A model generated the notes under the pieces. That model was not told where the DNA came from and searched no databases. It saw only the letters and a program-made list of their open reading frames with translations. A program made the position numbers and the translations under genes. Below, in pieces: positions 28,369-36,579 of a DNA stretch of 36,579 nucleotides; within the stretch, counting starts at the first letter, position 1; the number at the start of each line of letters is the position of its first letter. Source of the stretch: Chloroflexota bacterium (GTDB lineage Bacteria; Chloroflexota; Dehalococcoidia; Lucifugimonadales; UBA3495). The stretch lies in NCBI GenBank assembly GCA_022568195.1, contig JADFFS010000017.1:1-36579 (forward strand), in the 5' to 3' direction.

Positions 28369-29469
28369 ATGTACCCACAGGGAGGACCCAGGACACCCGA
28401 GGTAGACTTCCAAAAAATCTTGGCCATGTTGCGCGCCAACTTCGGCCGGTTTGCCGGTCGCTTGGGTGGCGCCGGCGTGGGCTTGCTGGTGGTTGGAATC
28501 ATCGCGTTGATGGTTGTCTTCTGGGGGGCTTCGGGTATTTATACCATAAGTCCCGGCGAAGCTGCCTCGCTACGCTTATTCGGCCAGGTCCAAGGAATTC
28601 CCATCAACGATACCGGACTCCACTGGTGGTGGCCGGGGCCTATAGGCCAAACCAACGTCGAGCAGGTGACCGAAACCAAGCGTATGGAGCTAGGGTTCCG
28701 AGGAACTGACACCGGCGCCATCTCCGCTTTCCCCGATGAAGCTTTGATGATCAGCGGGGACTTGAATATCGTCGACGTGGCCATGGTGGTCCAGTACAAC
28801 ATCAAGAACCTGGCCGACTTCCTGTTTACGGTAGATGACCCCGGAGAACAAACGCCGGGCCGTGCCATCGAGCCAGGCCGGCCGGAAGGGCGCACTCTCA
28901 AGGACGCCGCCGAGGCTGCTCTGCGCCTGGTGGTGGGCCAACGCTCCATCGACGATGTGCTGGTGCGGGAGAGGGAATCGGTGGCCGCCGCAACCAAAGA
29001 GCGGTTGCAGGAAATTCTTGACGACTACAGAACTGGTATAAACGTCATTAACGTGCAGTTGCAGGATGTAAAGGCCCCGGAAGAGGTCAGGGACGCTTTC
29101 GACGACGTGCTGCGGGGACGCCAGGAGCGGGACACCAAGATCAACCAGGCCCGTACCTTCGAAAACGACATCATCCCCAGGGCTAAGGGCGACGCGGAGC
29201 GGATCATAAAAGAAGCCGAGGCCTTCGCCCAGGCCCGGATCGCCAGGGCCCAGGGTGAGGCGGACCGGTTTACCTCGGTGCTCCGGGAGTATCGGAGGTC
29301 CGAGAAATCCAGGGAGGTGACGCGCCAGCGTCTCTACCTGGAGGCTATGGAAGATATCTTGCCCGGCATCACCAAAATCATCGTGTCGCCCGATGCCCAG
29401 ACGGTGCTTATCCTCGGGGGCAGGGAAGGGATAACCCCCATCCCCCTTGGCCCTCAGCCCAGGCCCTAA
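28369..29469 (+). CDS. hflK: HflK-like SPFH membrane protein
   Basis: A 366-residue protein with one membrane helix (about 35-57, GVGLLVVGIIALMVVFWG) and an SPFH domain: GIYTISPGEAASLRLFGQ, TGLHWWWPGPI, then ALRLVVGQRSIDDVL, YRTGINVINVQLQDVKAPEEVRDAFDDV, a typical HflK stretch, and a long charged helix with repeated AQARIARAQGEADRF. HflK pairs with HflC to form a cage around FtsH and limit its activity. ATG at 28369 follows AAGGACG. hflC begins 31 bases after its stop. Confidence 0.92.
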   Translation: MYPQGGPRTPEVDFQKILAMLRANFGRFAGRLGGAGVGLLVVGIIALMVVFWGASGIYTISPGEAASLRLFGQVQGIPINDTGLHWWWPGPIGQTNVEQVTETKRMELGFRGTDTGAISAFPDEALMISGDLNIVDVAMVVQYNIKNLADFLFTVDDPGEQTPGRAIEPGRPEGRTLKDAAEAALRLVVGQRSIDDVLVRERESVAAATKERLQEILDDYRTGINVINVQLQDVKAPEEVRDAFDDVLRGRQERDTKINQARTFENDIIPRAKGDAERIIKEAEAFAQARIARAQGEADRFTSVLREYRRSEKSREVTRQRLYLEAMEDILPGITKIIVSPDAQTVLILGGREGITPIPLGPQPRP

Positions 29470-29499
29470 TCCCTAGGCTTAGATTTTATAGAGGCACTT

Positions 29500-30753
29500 A
29501 TGAAGCTTTTGATAGTCGCGGGCGTCATCGTAATAGTAGCCCTCATTTTCCTCTACCCGGGTCACAGCCAGATAAAAGCCCTTTACATAGTCGACGCCAC
29601 CCAGCAGGTGATAGTTACCCGTTTCGGCGAAGTAGTGGCCGTCAAGACCACTTCCGGTATCTATGCCAAGGTGCCCTTTATCGACACCGTCATCAGTTTC
29701 GACCGCAGAGTCCTGCGAATCGACGCCCCGCCGGTAGCCATGCCGGACAAAGAAAAGCAAAACCTGGTGATTGACTCCTACGCGCGGTACCGCATCATCG
29801 ACCCCGTGCAGTTTAGAAAGACCCTTCAGACCGAGAACAACGCAACCAGCCGTTTGGGAGACATAGTAACCTCCGCCCTACGCGCTGAAGTCGCCAGGCG
29901 AGACCGGTTTGAGATTATTGGGGCAAAGCCAATCCCGGGTGAAACCGACGAGGGGCTTCCACTGATCGAAGGCACCGAGTCCCGTTCAGCGTTGCTTGAA
30001 GCGGTGGTTGCCGGAGTCAGACTGCGCATCAACGCCAACGAGAAAACCGAGGGTTTAACCGTTCCCGACCTGGGCGGAGCCGTCACCTTCAACATTCGAT
30101 TGACCCAGGAAGTCTTGGACTCCGACAACGCCGATCTGGACCGGAACCCCAAAACGGGAATCACCGCCAGCGACATCAACATAACCTCAGGGCCGGACGG
30201 AGGAAAGACCCCCGGCATCGATGTGATTGTGACCGGATTTGACCCGGCCACCAATAGCGCCGCTTTCGCCTTCCAGCCTGATGAAACTCCGGAGGTGGGC
30301 AGCTTATTCAGGGTCCGATACTTCGTCGAACGGGATGAGCCCTTTGGTATAGATATCGTGGACGTGCGTATCAAGCGCGCCGACTTCCCCGACTCCGTGA
30401 CCCCCACCATATTCACCCGTATGCGGGCCGAGCGCAACCGAATCGCCACCAAGTTCCGCTCCGAGGGAGACGAGGAGGACCTGAAGATCCGGGCTGGCGC
30501 AAACAAGGAACGCGAGATCATCCTGGCGAACGCTGATCGAGAGGGCAACCAGATAAGGGGTGAAGGAGAAGCCGAGGCCATCAGGATTTTGGCGGAGGCC
30601 TTGGAGCAGGACCCTGAATTCTTCGCCTTCCGGCGTAGCCTGGAGGCCTACCGAAAATTCTTGAGCCAGCAGACCACGGTAATTCTCTCCTCGGAAGCCG
30701 ACATCTTCAAATTCCTGCAAGGTCCCGGTACCGGGGTGGCGCCCGCACCGTAA
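29500..30753 (+). CDS. hflC: HflC-like SPFH membrane protein with a ~100-residue insertion
   Basis: A 417-residue HflC, longer than the about 330 of Escherichia coli. N-terminal helix 4-19; SPFH core with ATQQVIVTRFGEVV, GIYAKVPFIDTVISFDRR and ALRAEVARRD (127-136). Conserved sequence returns at 282 with FGIDIVDVRIKRADFPDSV and the helix IFTRMRAERNRIATKFRSEG, ending with DPEFFAFRRSLEAYRKFL. Residues about 182-281 form an extra, beta-like segment (TVPDLGGAVTFNIRLTQEVL ... VGSLFRVRYFVERDE) that the family does not usually have. ATG at 29500 follows GAGGCACTT. Works with HflK on FtsH. Confidence 0.9.
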   Translation: MKLLIVAGVIVIVALIFLYPGHSQIKALYIVDATQQVIVTRFGEVVAVKTTSGIYAKVPFIDTVISFDRRVLRIDAPPVAMPDKEKQNLVIDSYARYRIIDPVQFRKTLQTENNATSRLGDIVTSALRAEVARRDRFEIIGAKPIPGETDEGLPLIEGTESRSALLEAVVAGVRLRINANEKTEGLTVPDLGGAVTFNIRLTQEVLDSDNADLDRNPKTGITASDINITSGPDGGKTPGIDVIVTGFDPATNSAAFAFQPDETPEVGSLFRVRYFVERDEPFGIDIVDVRIKRADFPDSVTPTIFTRMRAERNRIATKFRSEGDEEDLKIRAGANKEREIILANADREGNQIRGEGEAEAIRILAEALEQDPEFFAFRRSLEAYRKFLSQQTTVILSSEADIFKFLQGPGTGVAPAP

Positions 30754-30773
30754 GCAAACTCCCAAATCAACCG

Positions 30774-31634
30774 CTAACGCCCGGAAATGCGCCGGCCTTC
30801 CGCCAGTCCGGGATTGGACTTAACCGGAGAGGTGATGATGATGCGAAAGCCCTGCTCCAAGCGCATGGGCACCTCTTCGGCGGTGGCCCCGGTGGCGCAG
30901 GGCACCCCGGCATCCTGACAGGCCTCCAGTATCCTCAGCAGATTCGCTTGGACCTCGGGATGGGACGAATCTCCCCGGTGGCCCATGGCCACGGACATGT
31001 CCCCCGGTCCCGCCCAAATGGCCCCGATGCCCTTCTCCTGCCTTAGTATGTCCGGCAGGTTTTTCACCCCTTCCGGCTCTTCAACGATGCCCATCAGAAG
31101 CATGTTGCCGCCGGGGTCCAAGGGCCACAGATCCGCGGCGTCGTAGTATTCCTGGGCCGTCAAGCCCCAATAGCGTGGCGCGATGCGCTGCCACCAGCCA
31201 CGCTGTCCCTCCGGTTCAAAGTCGGTTACTCCGGGCACTTGCGGGTACCGGGCTGCCACCACTGCGGCGCGGGCATCTTGTACAGTGTTAAGGTGCGGTA
31301 ACACCAGCCCGTATACTCCGGTGTCCAGCGCCTGTTTGATCACCCATTGGCTGCTCTCCCTGGAGTTTGGCGGTATCCGCACCAGCGGCACCGGGTCGGC
31401 CTGGAGGTTGCCGTTTTCCGAGAGGCGCTTGCGGTTCAGTATGAACTGGAGCGAGGTCCGCAGGTTGTTGAAGCTGAAGCCTTCGTGCTCCATCTCGATG
31501 ATTACCATGTCGTAGTCGGCGTCCGCCACGTAAGTAAGGTCATCCACATTTCCGTTCCACACCAACCCGGAGCAAAACACCGGCTTACCCTGTTCTAGTA
31601 GGTCGATTACCTTGTTGTAGCGAATGTTCCCAGC
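30774..31634 (-). CDS. HpcH/HpaI aldolase / citrate-lyase family protein
   Basis: A 286-residue TIM-barrel aldolase of the HpcH/HpaI group, which splits or forms 2-keto-3-deoxy acids using a divalent metal. Seen: VIIEMEHEGFSFNNLR, PLVRIPPNS with the conserved Arg, LDTGVYGLVLPHLNTVQDAR with the Gly-Val-x-x-Pro strand end, MGIVEEPEGVKNL with the metal-binding Glu, and IWAGPGDMSVAMG with the Gly-x-x-Asp loop. An extra loop (about 152-180, WWQRIAPRYWG) is larger than in HpaI. ATG 31634 after GGAGGACAGTC is chosen over 31676. Substrate unknown. Confidence 0.85.
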   Translation of the reverse strand, partial: AGNIRYNKVIDLLEQGKPVFCSGLVWNGNVDDLTYVADADYDMVIIEMEHEGFSFNNLRTSLQFILNRKRLSENGNLQADPVPLVRIPPNSRESSQWVIKQALDTGVYGLVLPHLNTVQDARAAVVAARYPQVPGVTDFEPEGQRGWWQRIAPRYWGLTAQEYYDAADLWPLDPGGNMLLMGIVEEPEGVKNLPDILRQEKGIGAIWAGPGDMSVAMGHRGDSSHPEVQANLLRILEACQDAGVPCATGATAEEVPMRLEQGFRIIITSPVKSNPGLAEGRRISGR

Positions 31635-31952
31635 CATGACTGTCCTCCGTTCCTCGCGTCCCACAAGACTTACCATGCACGAAAGCGGCGCACCAAGTCC
31701 GCCGGGTCGAACCTGGACTCGGATTATGGGACCCTGTTGAAAGATTGTCTACTTGATTTACGCTGCCGTTCCATTTGACGGCGGCAGGAAAATCACATAC
31801 ATTCTACCTGTCATCCAGCCTGTTCCAACACAACCCACCGCCGGTTCGATTGCCGAAAACGGCGCCGGTGTTTCGGATTCGATTATCATGCCCTTCCCGC
31901 CAGCGCCTGCTCGAAAGCCTCGTTCCTGACCTGATACTCGCAGTATAAACCT
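31635..31952. other. Divergent gap between the aldolase and sucC
   Basis: 318 bases with no supported gene. Holds a short hairpin (GCTGCCGT with ACGGCGGC near 31760-31785) and, just before sucC, TGATACT and TATAAA motifs that could be promoter parts, but no convincing -35. No tRNA seen despite a GGTTCGATT string at 31853. Confidence 0.4.
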
Positions 31953-33107
31953 ATGAAAGTCCACGAATACCAGGCCAAGGAGATCTTCGCTCGCTACGAT
32001 ATCCCCGTGCCCAAGGGCCGAGTCGCCGCCACCGCTCAAGAAGCCCGCCAAGCCACCCAGGAGTTGGGAGGGCGGGCGATAGTTAAAGCACAAGTCCACG
32101 CCGGCGGCCGGGGTCAAGCCGGGGGCATCAGCGTCGTTGATTCCCCCGAAGAAGCGGAGCAGGTAGCCGGTCAGCTCCTAGGCAATAACCTGGTTACCCG
32201 CCAAACCGGCGCACGGGGCGTACCCGTGGGCCGGGTGCTGGTGGAGGAATTGGCCGACATCCAGCGGGAGCTTTACCTGGCCATGACCATCGACCGGGTT
32301 TCTCGAGGTCCGGTGATGCTGGCCAGCGCCTCGGGCGGCATGGATATCGAAGAGGTTGCCGCCTCCCGGCCCCAGGACATTTACTCCGAGCCGGTGGATA
32401 TGGCGATGGGTTTCCTGCCTTTCCAGGCCAGGCGACTGGCGGCTAAACTGGAGCTGGATCCTTCCCTTTACCGCAGCGCCGGCCAGGTGATGGACGCCAT
32501 TTACCGCATGTTTTTGGACCTGGACTGCTCCTTGGTGGAGATCAACCCGTTGGTCGTGACCAACCAGGGACAGTTGGTTGCCCTTGACGCCAAGCTAAAC
32601 CTGGACGACGCCTCGATGTTCCGCCACCAAGATCTCCAGGACCTGCGCGACCCAACCCAAGAGGACGAATTTGAGGTCAGGGCCGCCGAACTGGATATTG
32701 CCTACGTTAACCTGGACGGCGACGTTGGATGCCTGGTCAACGGCGCCGGTCTGGCCATGGCAACGTTGGACGTGGCCACGGCCGCTGGAGCCACCCCAGC
32801 CAACTTCTTGGACGTGGGCGGAGGCGCCAGCGACGAAAAGGTAACCAGCGCCGTGGAGATCATCCTGTCCGACCCCAAAGTAACCCGGGTTCTGGTCAAC
32901 ATATTCGGCGGTATCCTGCGGTGTGACATAGCTGCCAGGGGAGTAGTTCAAGCCTATCGGAACAGGGGGGCTTCATTGCCCATGGTAGTGCGCATGATGG
33001 GTACTAACGCGGAGGAAGGAAAGGCTGTTCTGCGGGATTCTGGACTGCCTGTTACTTTCGCCGATACCCTCTTCGAGGCGGCCGAGGCTATACAGCACGC
33101 CGGTTGA
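31953..33107 (+). CDS. sucC: Succinyl-CoA ligase (ADP-forming) beta subunit
   Basis: A 384-residue beta subunit, family length. ATP-grasp domain: [36 protein letters not shown], and [14 protein letters not shown] with the metal-binding Asn; then the CoA-ligase domain with [25 protein letters not shown] and [11 protein letters not shown]. With SucD it makes ATP from succinyl-CoA in the citric acid cycle. No Shine-Dalgarno lies before the ATG at 31953. sucD follows after 76 bases that contain a three-fold 12-base repeat. Confidence 0.96.
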   Translation: MKVHEYQAKEIFARYDIPVPKGRVAATAQEARQATQELGGRAIVKAQVHAGGRGQAGGISVVDSPEEAEQVAGQLLGNNLVTRQTGARGVPVGRVLVEELADIQRELYLAMTIDRVSRGPVMLASASGGMDIEEVAASRPQDIYSEPVDMAMGFLPFQARRLAAKLELDPSLYRSAGQVMDAIYRMFLDLDCSLVEINPLVVTNQGQLVALDAKLNLDDASMFRHQDLQDLRDPTQEDEFEVRAAELDIAYVNLDGDVGCLVNGAGLAMATLDVATAAGATPANFLDVGGGASDEKVTSAVEIILSDPKVTRVLVNIFGGILRCDIAARGVVQAYRNRGASLPMVVRMMGTNAEEGKAVLRDSGLPVTFADTLFEAAEAIQHAG

Positions 33108-33131
33108 GCGCTCTCTATTGCCAGACCCGTG

Positions 33132-33167
33132 GTGATTTTGCCAGTGATTTTTCGGGTGATTTTTATG
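33132..33167. repeat. Three tandem 12-base repeats GTGATTTTnnnn
   Basis: GTGATTTTGCCA, GTGATTTTTCGG and GTGATTTTTATG in direct succession between sucC and sucD, ending 16 bases before the sucD ATG. Confidence 0.7.
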
Positions 33168-33183
33168 GGGAACAAGGGTGGAA

Positions 33184-34095
33184 ATGGGCATTCTGTTGAA
33201 CGAAGACTCCCGCATTTTGGTGCAGGGTATTACCGGCCGGGAGGGAAGCTTCCACGCCAAGGCCTGTATGGACTATGGCACCAATGTCGTGGCTGGCGTC
33301 ACGCCAGGCCGGGGAGGGCAGCTCTTCGAGGATAAAGTCCCGGTTTTCGACTCGGTATCCGACGCGATCCGGGAGACTCAGGCCAATGTTTCTCTGATTT
33401 TTGTGCCCCCGGCCTTCGCCATGGATGCCATCGCCGAGGCAGCCGACGCCGAAATTCCCCTGATCGCTTGCATCACCGAGGGAATGCCCGTGTTGGACGT
33501 CGCTCGCGTTACCCGCTACTTGGAAAACAAACCCGTTCGCATGATCGGCCCCAACTGCCCTGGGGCAATCACCCCCGGAGCCAGATGCAAAGTGGGGATC
33601 ATGCCCGGTTCGATCCACCTGCCCGGACGAGTGGGGGTCGTATCCCGCAGCGGCACCCTGACCTACGAGGCCGTCGCTCAGTTGAGCGAGCTGGGCGTCG
33701 GCCAATCTAGCTGCGTCGGCATCGGCGGCGACCCCATCATCGGCACCACCTTCGTCGATGTCCTGCGCCTATTCAACGACGATCCGGAAACCGACATGGT
33801 GGTGCTCATCGGAGAGATCGGAGGCACTTTGGAGCAAGAGGCGGCAACTTACATTCAGGAAGAGTTCACCAAGCCCGTGTGCGCCTTGGTGGTGGGCGCC
33901 ACGGCGCCGCCCGGGAGACGCATGGGCCACGCCGGCGCGATAATTACCGGAGAAAGCGCCCGGGCCGACGCCAAACTTCGGGCGCTGCAGGATGCGGGAG
34001 CAACCATCATCCCCACGCCGTCGGACATCGGAGCCACCGCCAAGGCGCTTTTGCAGTCCACTGGTGGCGTAGTGGAATATCCAACAACAATTTGA
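33184..34095 (+). CDS. sucD: Succinyl-CoA ligase (ADP-forming) alpha subunit
   Basis: A 303-residue alpha subunit. The ATG at 33184 ([15 protein letters not shown]) matches the family start and has AAGGGTGG before it; a GTG at 33178 would hide the ribosome site. Seen: [30 protein letters not shown] (CoA-binding fold), [10 protein letters not shown], and the phosphorylated His249 in GHAGAIITG after [10 protein letters not shown]. Forms the active enzyme with SucC. Confidence 0.96.
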   Translation: MGILLNEDSRILVQGITGREGSFHAKACMDYGTNVVAGVTPGRGGQLFEDKVPVFDSVSDAIRETQANVSLIFVPPAFAMDAIAEAADAEIPLIACITEGMPVLDVARVTRYLENKPVRMIGPNCPGAITPGARCKVGIMPGSIHLPGRVGVVSRSGTLTYEAVAQLSELGVGQSSCVGIGGDPIIGTTFVDVLRLFNDDPETDMVVLIGEIGGTLEQEAATYIQEEFTKPVCALVVGATAPPGRRMGHAGAIITGESARADAKLRALQDAGATIIPTPSDIGATAKALLQSTGGVVEYPTTI

Positions 34096-34111
34096 CGCCA
34101 GGCAGGAGTTG

Positions 34112-34306
34112 ATGGCGCTCAAAGTCCCGTCGGTGATCATTCCCGGCGCCGACGCCGCCCACGCCACCTCCGCCGCCCGGTATTTGCAAGAGTGCTTGGA
34201 CGGCTCGGTCTACCACGACGTTCACGCCTCGGAGCAGTCTCCCAACGACGTGCGCCAGTGGATCCTCCAGTTTCTGGGCGCCAACGCCCCGGTGACTGCT
34301 GCCTGA
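34112..34306 (+). CDS. Small ORF resembling an alpha/beta-hydrolase C-terminal tail
   Basis: ATG at 34112 with GCAGGAGTTG before it, 17 bases after the sucD stop; 64 residues. The start LKVPSVIIPGADAAHATSAARYL resembles the strand and loop of alpha/beta hydrolases that carry the acidic residue and the catalytic His (x-P-x-x-I-P-G-x-D-x-x-H), and the end PNDVRQWILQFLGAN resembles their last helix. The nucleophile elbow part is missing, so it is either a remnant of a hydrolase gene or a small protein that only looks like one. The next 257 bases up to gatB contain an extended -10 site and nothing else supported. Confidence 0.5.
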   Translation: MALKVPSVIIPGADAAHATSAARYLQECLDGSVYHDVHASEQSPNDVRQWILQFLGANAPVTAA

Positions 34307-34452
34307 CTGCCCTAGTTCCATTGCCATTGTGATTAGCCGCGCTCCCTGAACAGGGGCGGCGGGACGGAAGCAGAGGCGATTGGCTCGCCCCATGATTCGA
34401 ACCAATATGGTTGAATACCAGCCAAAGTAGCTATGTTGCCTCTGAGGCCGCC

Positions 34453-34461
34453 TGATATACT
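34453..34461 (+). promoter_or_regulatory. Possible gatB promoter (extended -10)
   Basis: TGATATACT, an extended -10 element, 103 bases before the gatB ATG; no good -35 at 17 bases. Confidence 0.35.
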
Positions 34462-34563
34462 GGTAGAAACGCTGCGGCACAGACTCGACCACCGGACGCC
34501 ACGTTTTCAGGGCAACGGCCAACCCTAATCACCAGAAGGAAGCAGCCCCCGCGTTGGGCTATC

Positions 34564-36078
34564 ATGCAATACGAAACCGTAATCGGCTTGGAGGTCCACG
34601 TTCAGCTCCTGACCCAGAGCAAGATGTTCTGCTCTTGCCGGGCCGATTACCAGACTGCGGCAGTCAATAGCCGGGTTTGTCCCGTGTGTCTTGGCTTGCC
34701 TGGCACGCTGCCCGTCATCAACCGCAAGGCGGTGGAATACACGATCATGACCGGCCTGGCGTTGAACTGCCGGATTCCCAGCTACTCCAAATTCGACCGC
34801 AAGAACTACCCATATCCGGACCTCATGAAGGGTTACCAGATCTCCCAGTACGACCTGCCCTTGGCGGTTGACGGACACCTGGACATAGAAGTGGACGGCC
34901 ATACCTCCCCCATAGCCATAGAGCGAGTGCACCTGGAAGAAGACGTGGCCAAGCTGCAACACCTGGCTTCTTCCAACGGGGATTCCTACAGTCTGGTGGA
35001 CGTCAACCGGTCGGGGGTCCCTTTGATGGAGGTGGTCAGCGCGCCGGACTTGTCATCTCCTGAGGAGGCCCGGACCTATCTGACGACTCTCCACTCCATA
35101 TTGCAATACCTGGGAGTTTCCACGGCCAATATGCAAGACGGTAGTTTCCGCTGCGACGCCAACATCAGCCTTCGACCCAAAGGCAGCACCGAATATGGTA
35201 CCCGGTCGGAAGTCAAGAACATGAACAGCTTCCGGTCGGTGTACATGGCCCTGAACTACGAGGTGGAGCGCCAGCGGAAGATACTGGACGAGGGCGGCCG
35301 GGTGATTCAGGAAACTAGGGGCTGGCTGGACGACCGCAACATTACCGTCTCCCAACGAAGTAAGGAGTACGCCCACGACTACCGCTACTTCCCCGAGCCG
35401 GACCTGCCTCCCCTGGTCATCGATCCTGCGTGGGTCGAGGAGATCAAGGACCGCATTCCCGAACTGCCTGTCCAGCGCCGTACCAGAATGGTTCAGGAAT
35501 ACGGCCTACCCGAGTACGACGCCGGTCTGCTTACCGGCAGCAAGGCTATGGCCGATTTTTACGAAGCTGCGGTGGCTGCGCGCCCACAACCGGGACAGCC
35601 GGCGGGCGATGCCCTGGACCGGTTTGCCAAGAACGTCAGCAACTGGATATTGGGGGACCTGAGCCGCTTGCTGAACCTGGAAAACATGAACATCGATGAG
35701 AGTAAAGTGAGCCCGGCGCACCTGGCAGAGCTGATCGGCCTGGTCGACTCCGAAACAATCAGCGTCACCATGGCCAAGACGGTGCTGGAGGAGGCATTCC
35801 AAAGCGGAGAGGCCCCTGCTAAAATCGTACAGGACCGGGGTTATTCCCAGATCAGCGATTCCGATTCTGTGGAAGCAGCTGTGCTCCAGGCCATCGAAGC
35901 CAATCCCAAGGCGGTTGACGACTACATGCAGGGGAAGGAGACAGCGTCGCGTTTTCTGGTGGGGCAGGTGATGAAAATCACCCGGGGCCAAGCCAAACCC
36001 GAGCTGGCAAGCGAGCTGGTGCGGCGAACATTGGAAGCTCTCAAAAGCAACTCCTCTCCTCCCCTGGTTTCTTCGTGA
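34564..36078 (+). CDS. gatB: Aspartyl/glutamyl-tRNA amidotransferase subunit B
   Basis: A 504-residue GatB, the kinase and tRNA-binding subunit of the GatCAB enzyme that amidates Glu-tRNA(Gln) and Asp-tRNA(Asn). Seen: [20 protein letters not shown], the zinc site CSC ... [55 protein letters not shown], and the C-terminal YqeY-like helical domain with a long helix ([20 protein letters not shown]). No gatC or typical gatA lies beside it. No good ribosome site before the ATG. Confidence 0.96.
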   Translation: MQYETVIGLEVHVQLLTQSKMFCSCRADYQTAAVNSRVCPVCLGLPGTLPVINRKAVEYTIMTGLALNCRIPSYSKFDRKNYPYPDLMKGYQISQYDLPLAVDGHLDIEVDGHTSPIAIERVHLEEDVAKLQHLASSNGDSYSLVDVNRSGVPLMEVVSAPDLSSPEEARTYLTTLHSILQYLGVSTANMQDGSFRCDANISLRPKGSTEYGTRSEVKNMNSFRSVYMALNYEVERQRKILDEGGRVIQETRGWLDDRNITVSQRSKEYAHDYRYFPEPDLPPLVIDPAWVEEIKDRIPELPVQRRTRMVQEYGLPEYDAGLLTGSKAMADFYEAAVAARPQPGQPAGDALDRFAKNVSNWILGDLSRLLNLENMNIDESKVSPAHLAELIGLVDSETISVTMAKTVLEEAFQSGEAPAKIVQDRGYSQISDSDSVEAAVLQAIEANPKAVDDYMQGKETASRFLVGQVMKITRGQAKPELASELVRRTLEALKSNSSPPLVSS

Positions 36079-36105
36079 ATCCGGACAGCTTCCTGAGGTG
36101 ATCTC

Positions 36106-36321
36106 GTGGGCGTTTATCTAAATATCGGCCAAATCCTGGTCTCTGTTTTGATTGTGTTGGTCATCCTGATCCAGGTGAAAGAAGGCGGCAGCGGCTTGTT
36201 TGGGTCGGCCCAGTCGACGGTCAGGACCCGCCGCGGCCTGGAAAAGACCCTGTTCCAGTTCACCATCATCCTGACGGTGGTCTTCCTGGGCATCTCGATT
36301 CTAAGCGTCCGCTTGGGATAG
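36106..36321 (+). CDS. secG: Preprotein translocase subunit SecG
   Basis: A 71-residue protein with two membrane helices (about 5-23 and 48-67) around a cytoplasmic loop KEGGSGLFGSAQSTVRTRRG, the SecG signature. It assists SecYE in protein export. GTG start at 36106 after TGAGGTGATCTC; 27 bases after gatB, probably co-transcribed. Confidence 0.92.
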   Translation: MGVYLNIGQILVSVLIVLVILIQVKEGGSGLFGSAQSTVRTRRGLEKTLFQFTIILTVVFLGISILSVRLG

Positions 36322-36361
36322 CGGGCGAAGCGTTTCGTCCCGGTAATCGAATAACGCTGCC

Positions 36362-36579
36362 ATGTCCTCCCCTCCCATAGTGTTGACCACCGACTTCGGT
36401 ACCTCCGACCCCTACGCCGGTGTGATGAAGGGGGTGATCCTCGGTCTCAACCCCGACGCCACCATCGTCGATTTGACCCACCAGATCCAGCCCCAGAACA
36501 TCCTCCAGGGCGCTTTCGTCCTGGGCGCCAGCCACCGTTATTTTCCCCAGGGGGCGATCCACGTGGCCGTGGTGGACCC
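36362..36579 (+). CDS. SAM hydroxide adenosyltransferase (DUF62 / chlorinase-fluorinase fold), N-terminal part
   Basis: ATG at 36362, open to the right edge (at least 72 residues). Seen: IVLTTDFGTSDPYAGVMKGVI with the Thr-Asp-Phe-Gly SAM-binding motif, PDATIVDLTHQI and GAFVLGASHRYFPQGAIHVAVVDP. Members of this family split S-adenosyl-methionine to adenosine and methionine, using water in place of the halide of the chlorinase/fluorinase; the key residues for that distinction lie beyond the window. Confidence 0.9.
   Translation, partial: MSSPPIVLTTDFGTSDPYAGVMKGVILGLNPDATIVDLTHQIQPQNILQGAFVLGASHRYFPQGAIHVAVVD

Noticed and set aside
34380-34420. tRNA-like TTCGAAT string (minus strand GGTTCGAATC)
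   Set aside because: The flanking bases do not form a T-stem and no D or anticodon arm fits.

Overview
The window looks like chromosomal DNA of a GC-rich bacterium of the phylum Chloroflexota, probably Dehalococcoidia-related. This is inferred from the mix of genes: a YvcK homologue with N-terminal membrane helices, an archaeal-type bifunctional phosphoglucose/phosphomannose isomerase, two type I glutamine synthetases side by side, FtsH with HflK/HflC, and frequent GTG/TTG starts. No rRNA or tRNA gene was seen, so the placement is tentative.

Region 1 (1-3020) is an AT-richer accessory island. On the minus strand it holds what looks like a decayed thymidine-hypermodification cassette: a protein with the helical 5-hmdU DNA kinase / alpha-glutamyl-putrescinyl-thymine pyrophosphorylase-like domain, a thymidylate-synthase homologue that has lost its middle (including the catalytic Cys region), and an unrecognised partial gene. 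An IS5-family element (1950-2864, two transposase frames) has inserted in the 5' end of the kinase-like gene. Removing it on paper restores an in-frame ATG. A ~130 bp dispersed inverted-repeat element borders the island, with a second copy at 10870.

Region 2 (3082-18986) is mainly housekeeping: an amidase converging on a class I aminotransferase; a YvcK-like factor, a membrane protein and PGI/PMI; an MFS transporter with a His-rich tail; ligA, an unknown 676-residue protein and pth, with ligA and the unknown gene overlapping; a lipoprotein metalloprotease; and a Gfo/Idh/MocA oxidoreductase. A short palindrome, CCCCGAT-N3/4-ATCGGGG, recurs ten times here, both between and inside genes.

Region 3 (19057-24210) is a nitrogen-assimilation block on the minus strand: amt, then a 30-codon membrane-protein gene with its own terminator, an internally deleted amt remnant, and two glutamine synthetase genes (beta type, then alpha type). 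GTTAC/GTAAC half-sites spaced by multiples of 11 bp precede both transcription units.

Region 4 (24306-36579): three DsrE/TusBCD-like sulfur-relay genes behind a good sigma70-type promoter and ended by a strong hairpin; ftsH, a small unknown gene, hflK and hflC (HflC has a ~100-residue insertion); an HpcH/HpaI aldolase; sucC-sucD; a small alpha/beta-hydrolase-tail-like ORF; gatB; secG; and the start of a SAM-hydrolase (DUF62) gene that runs off the window.
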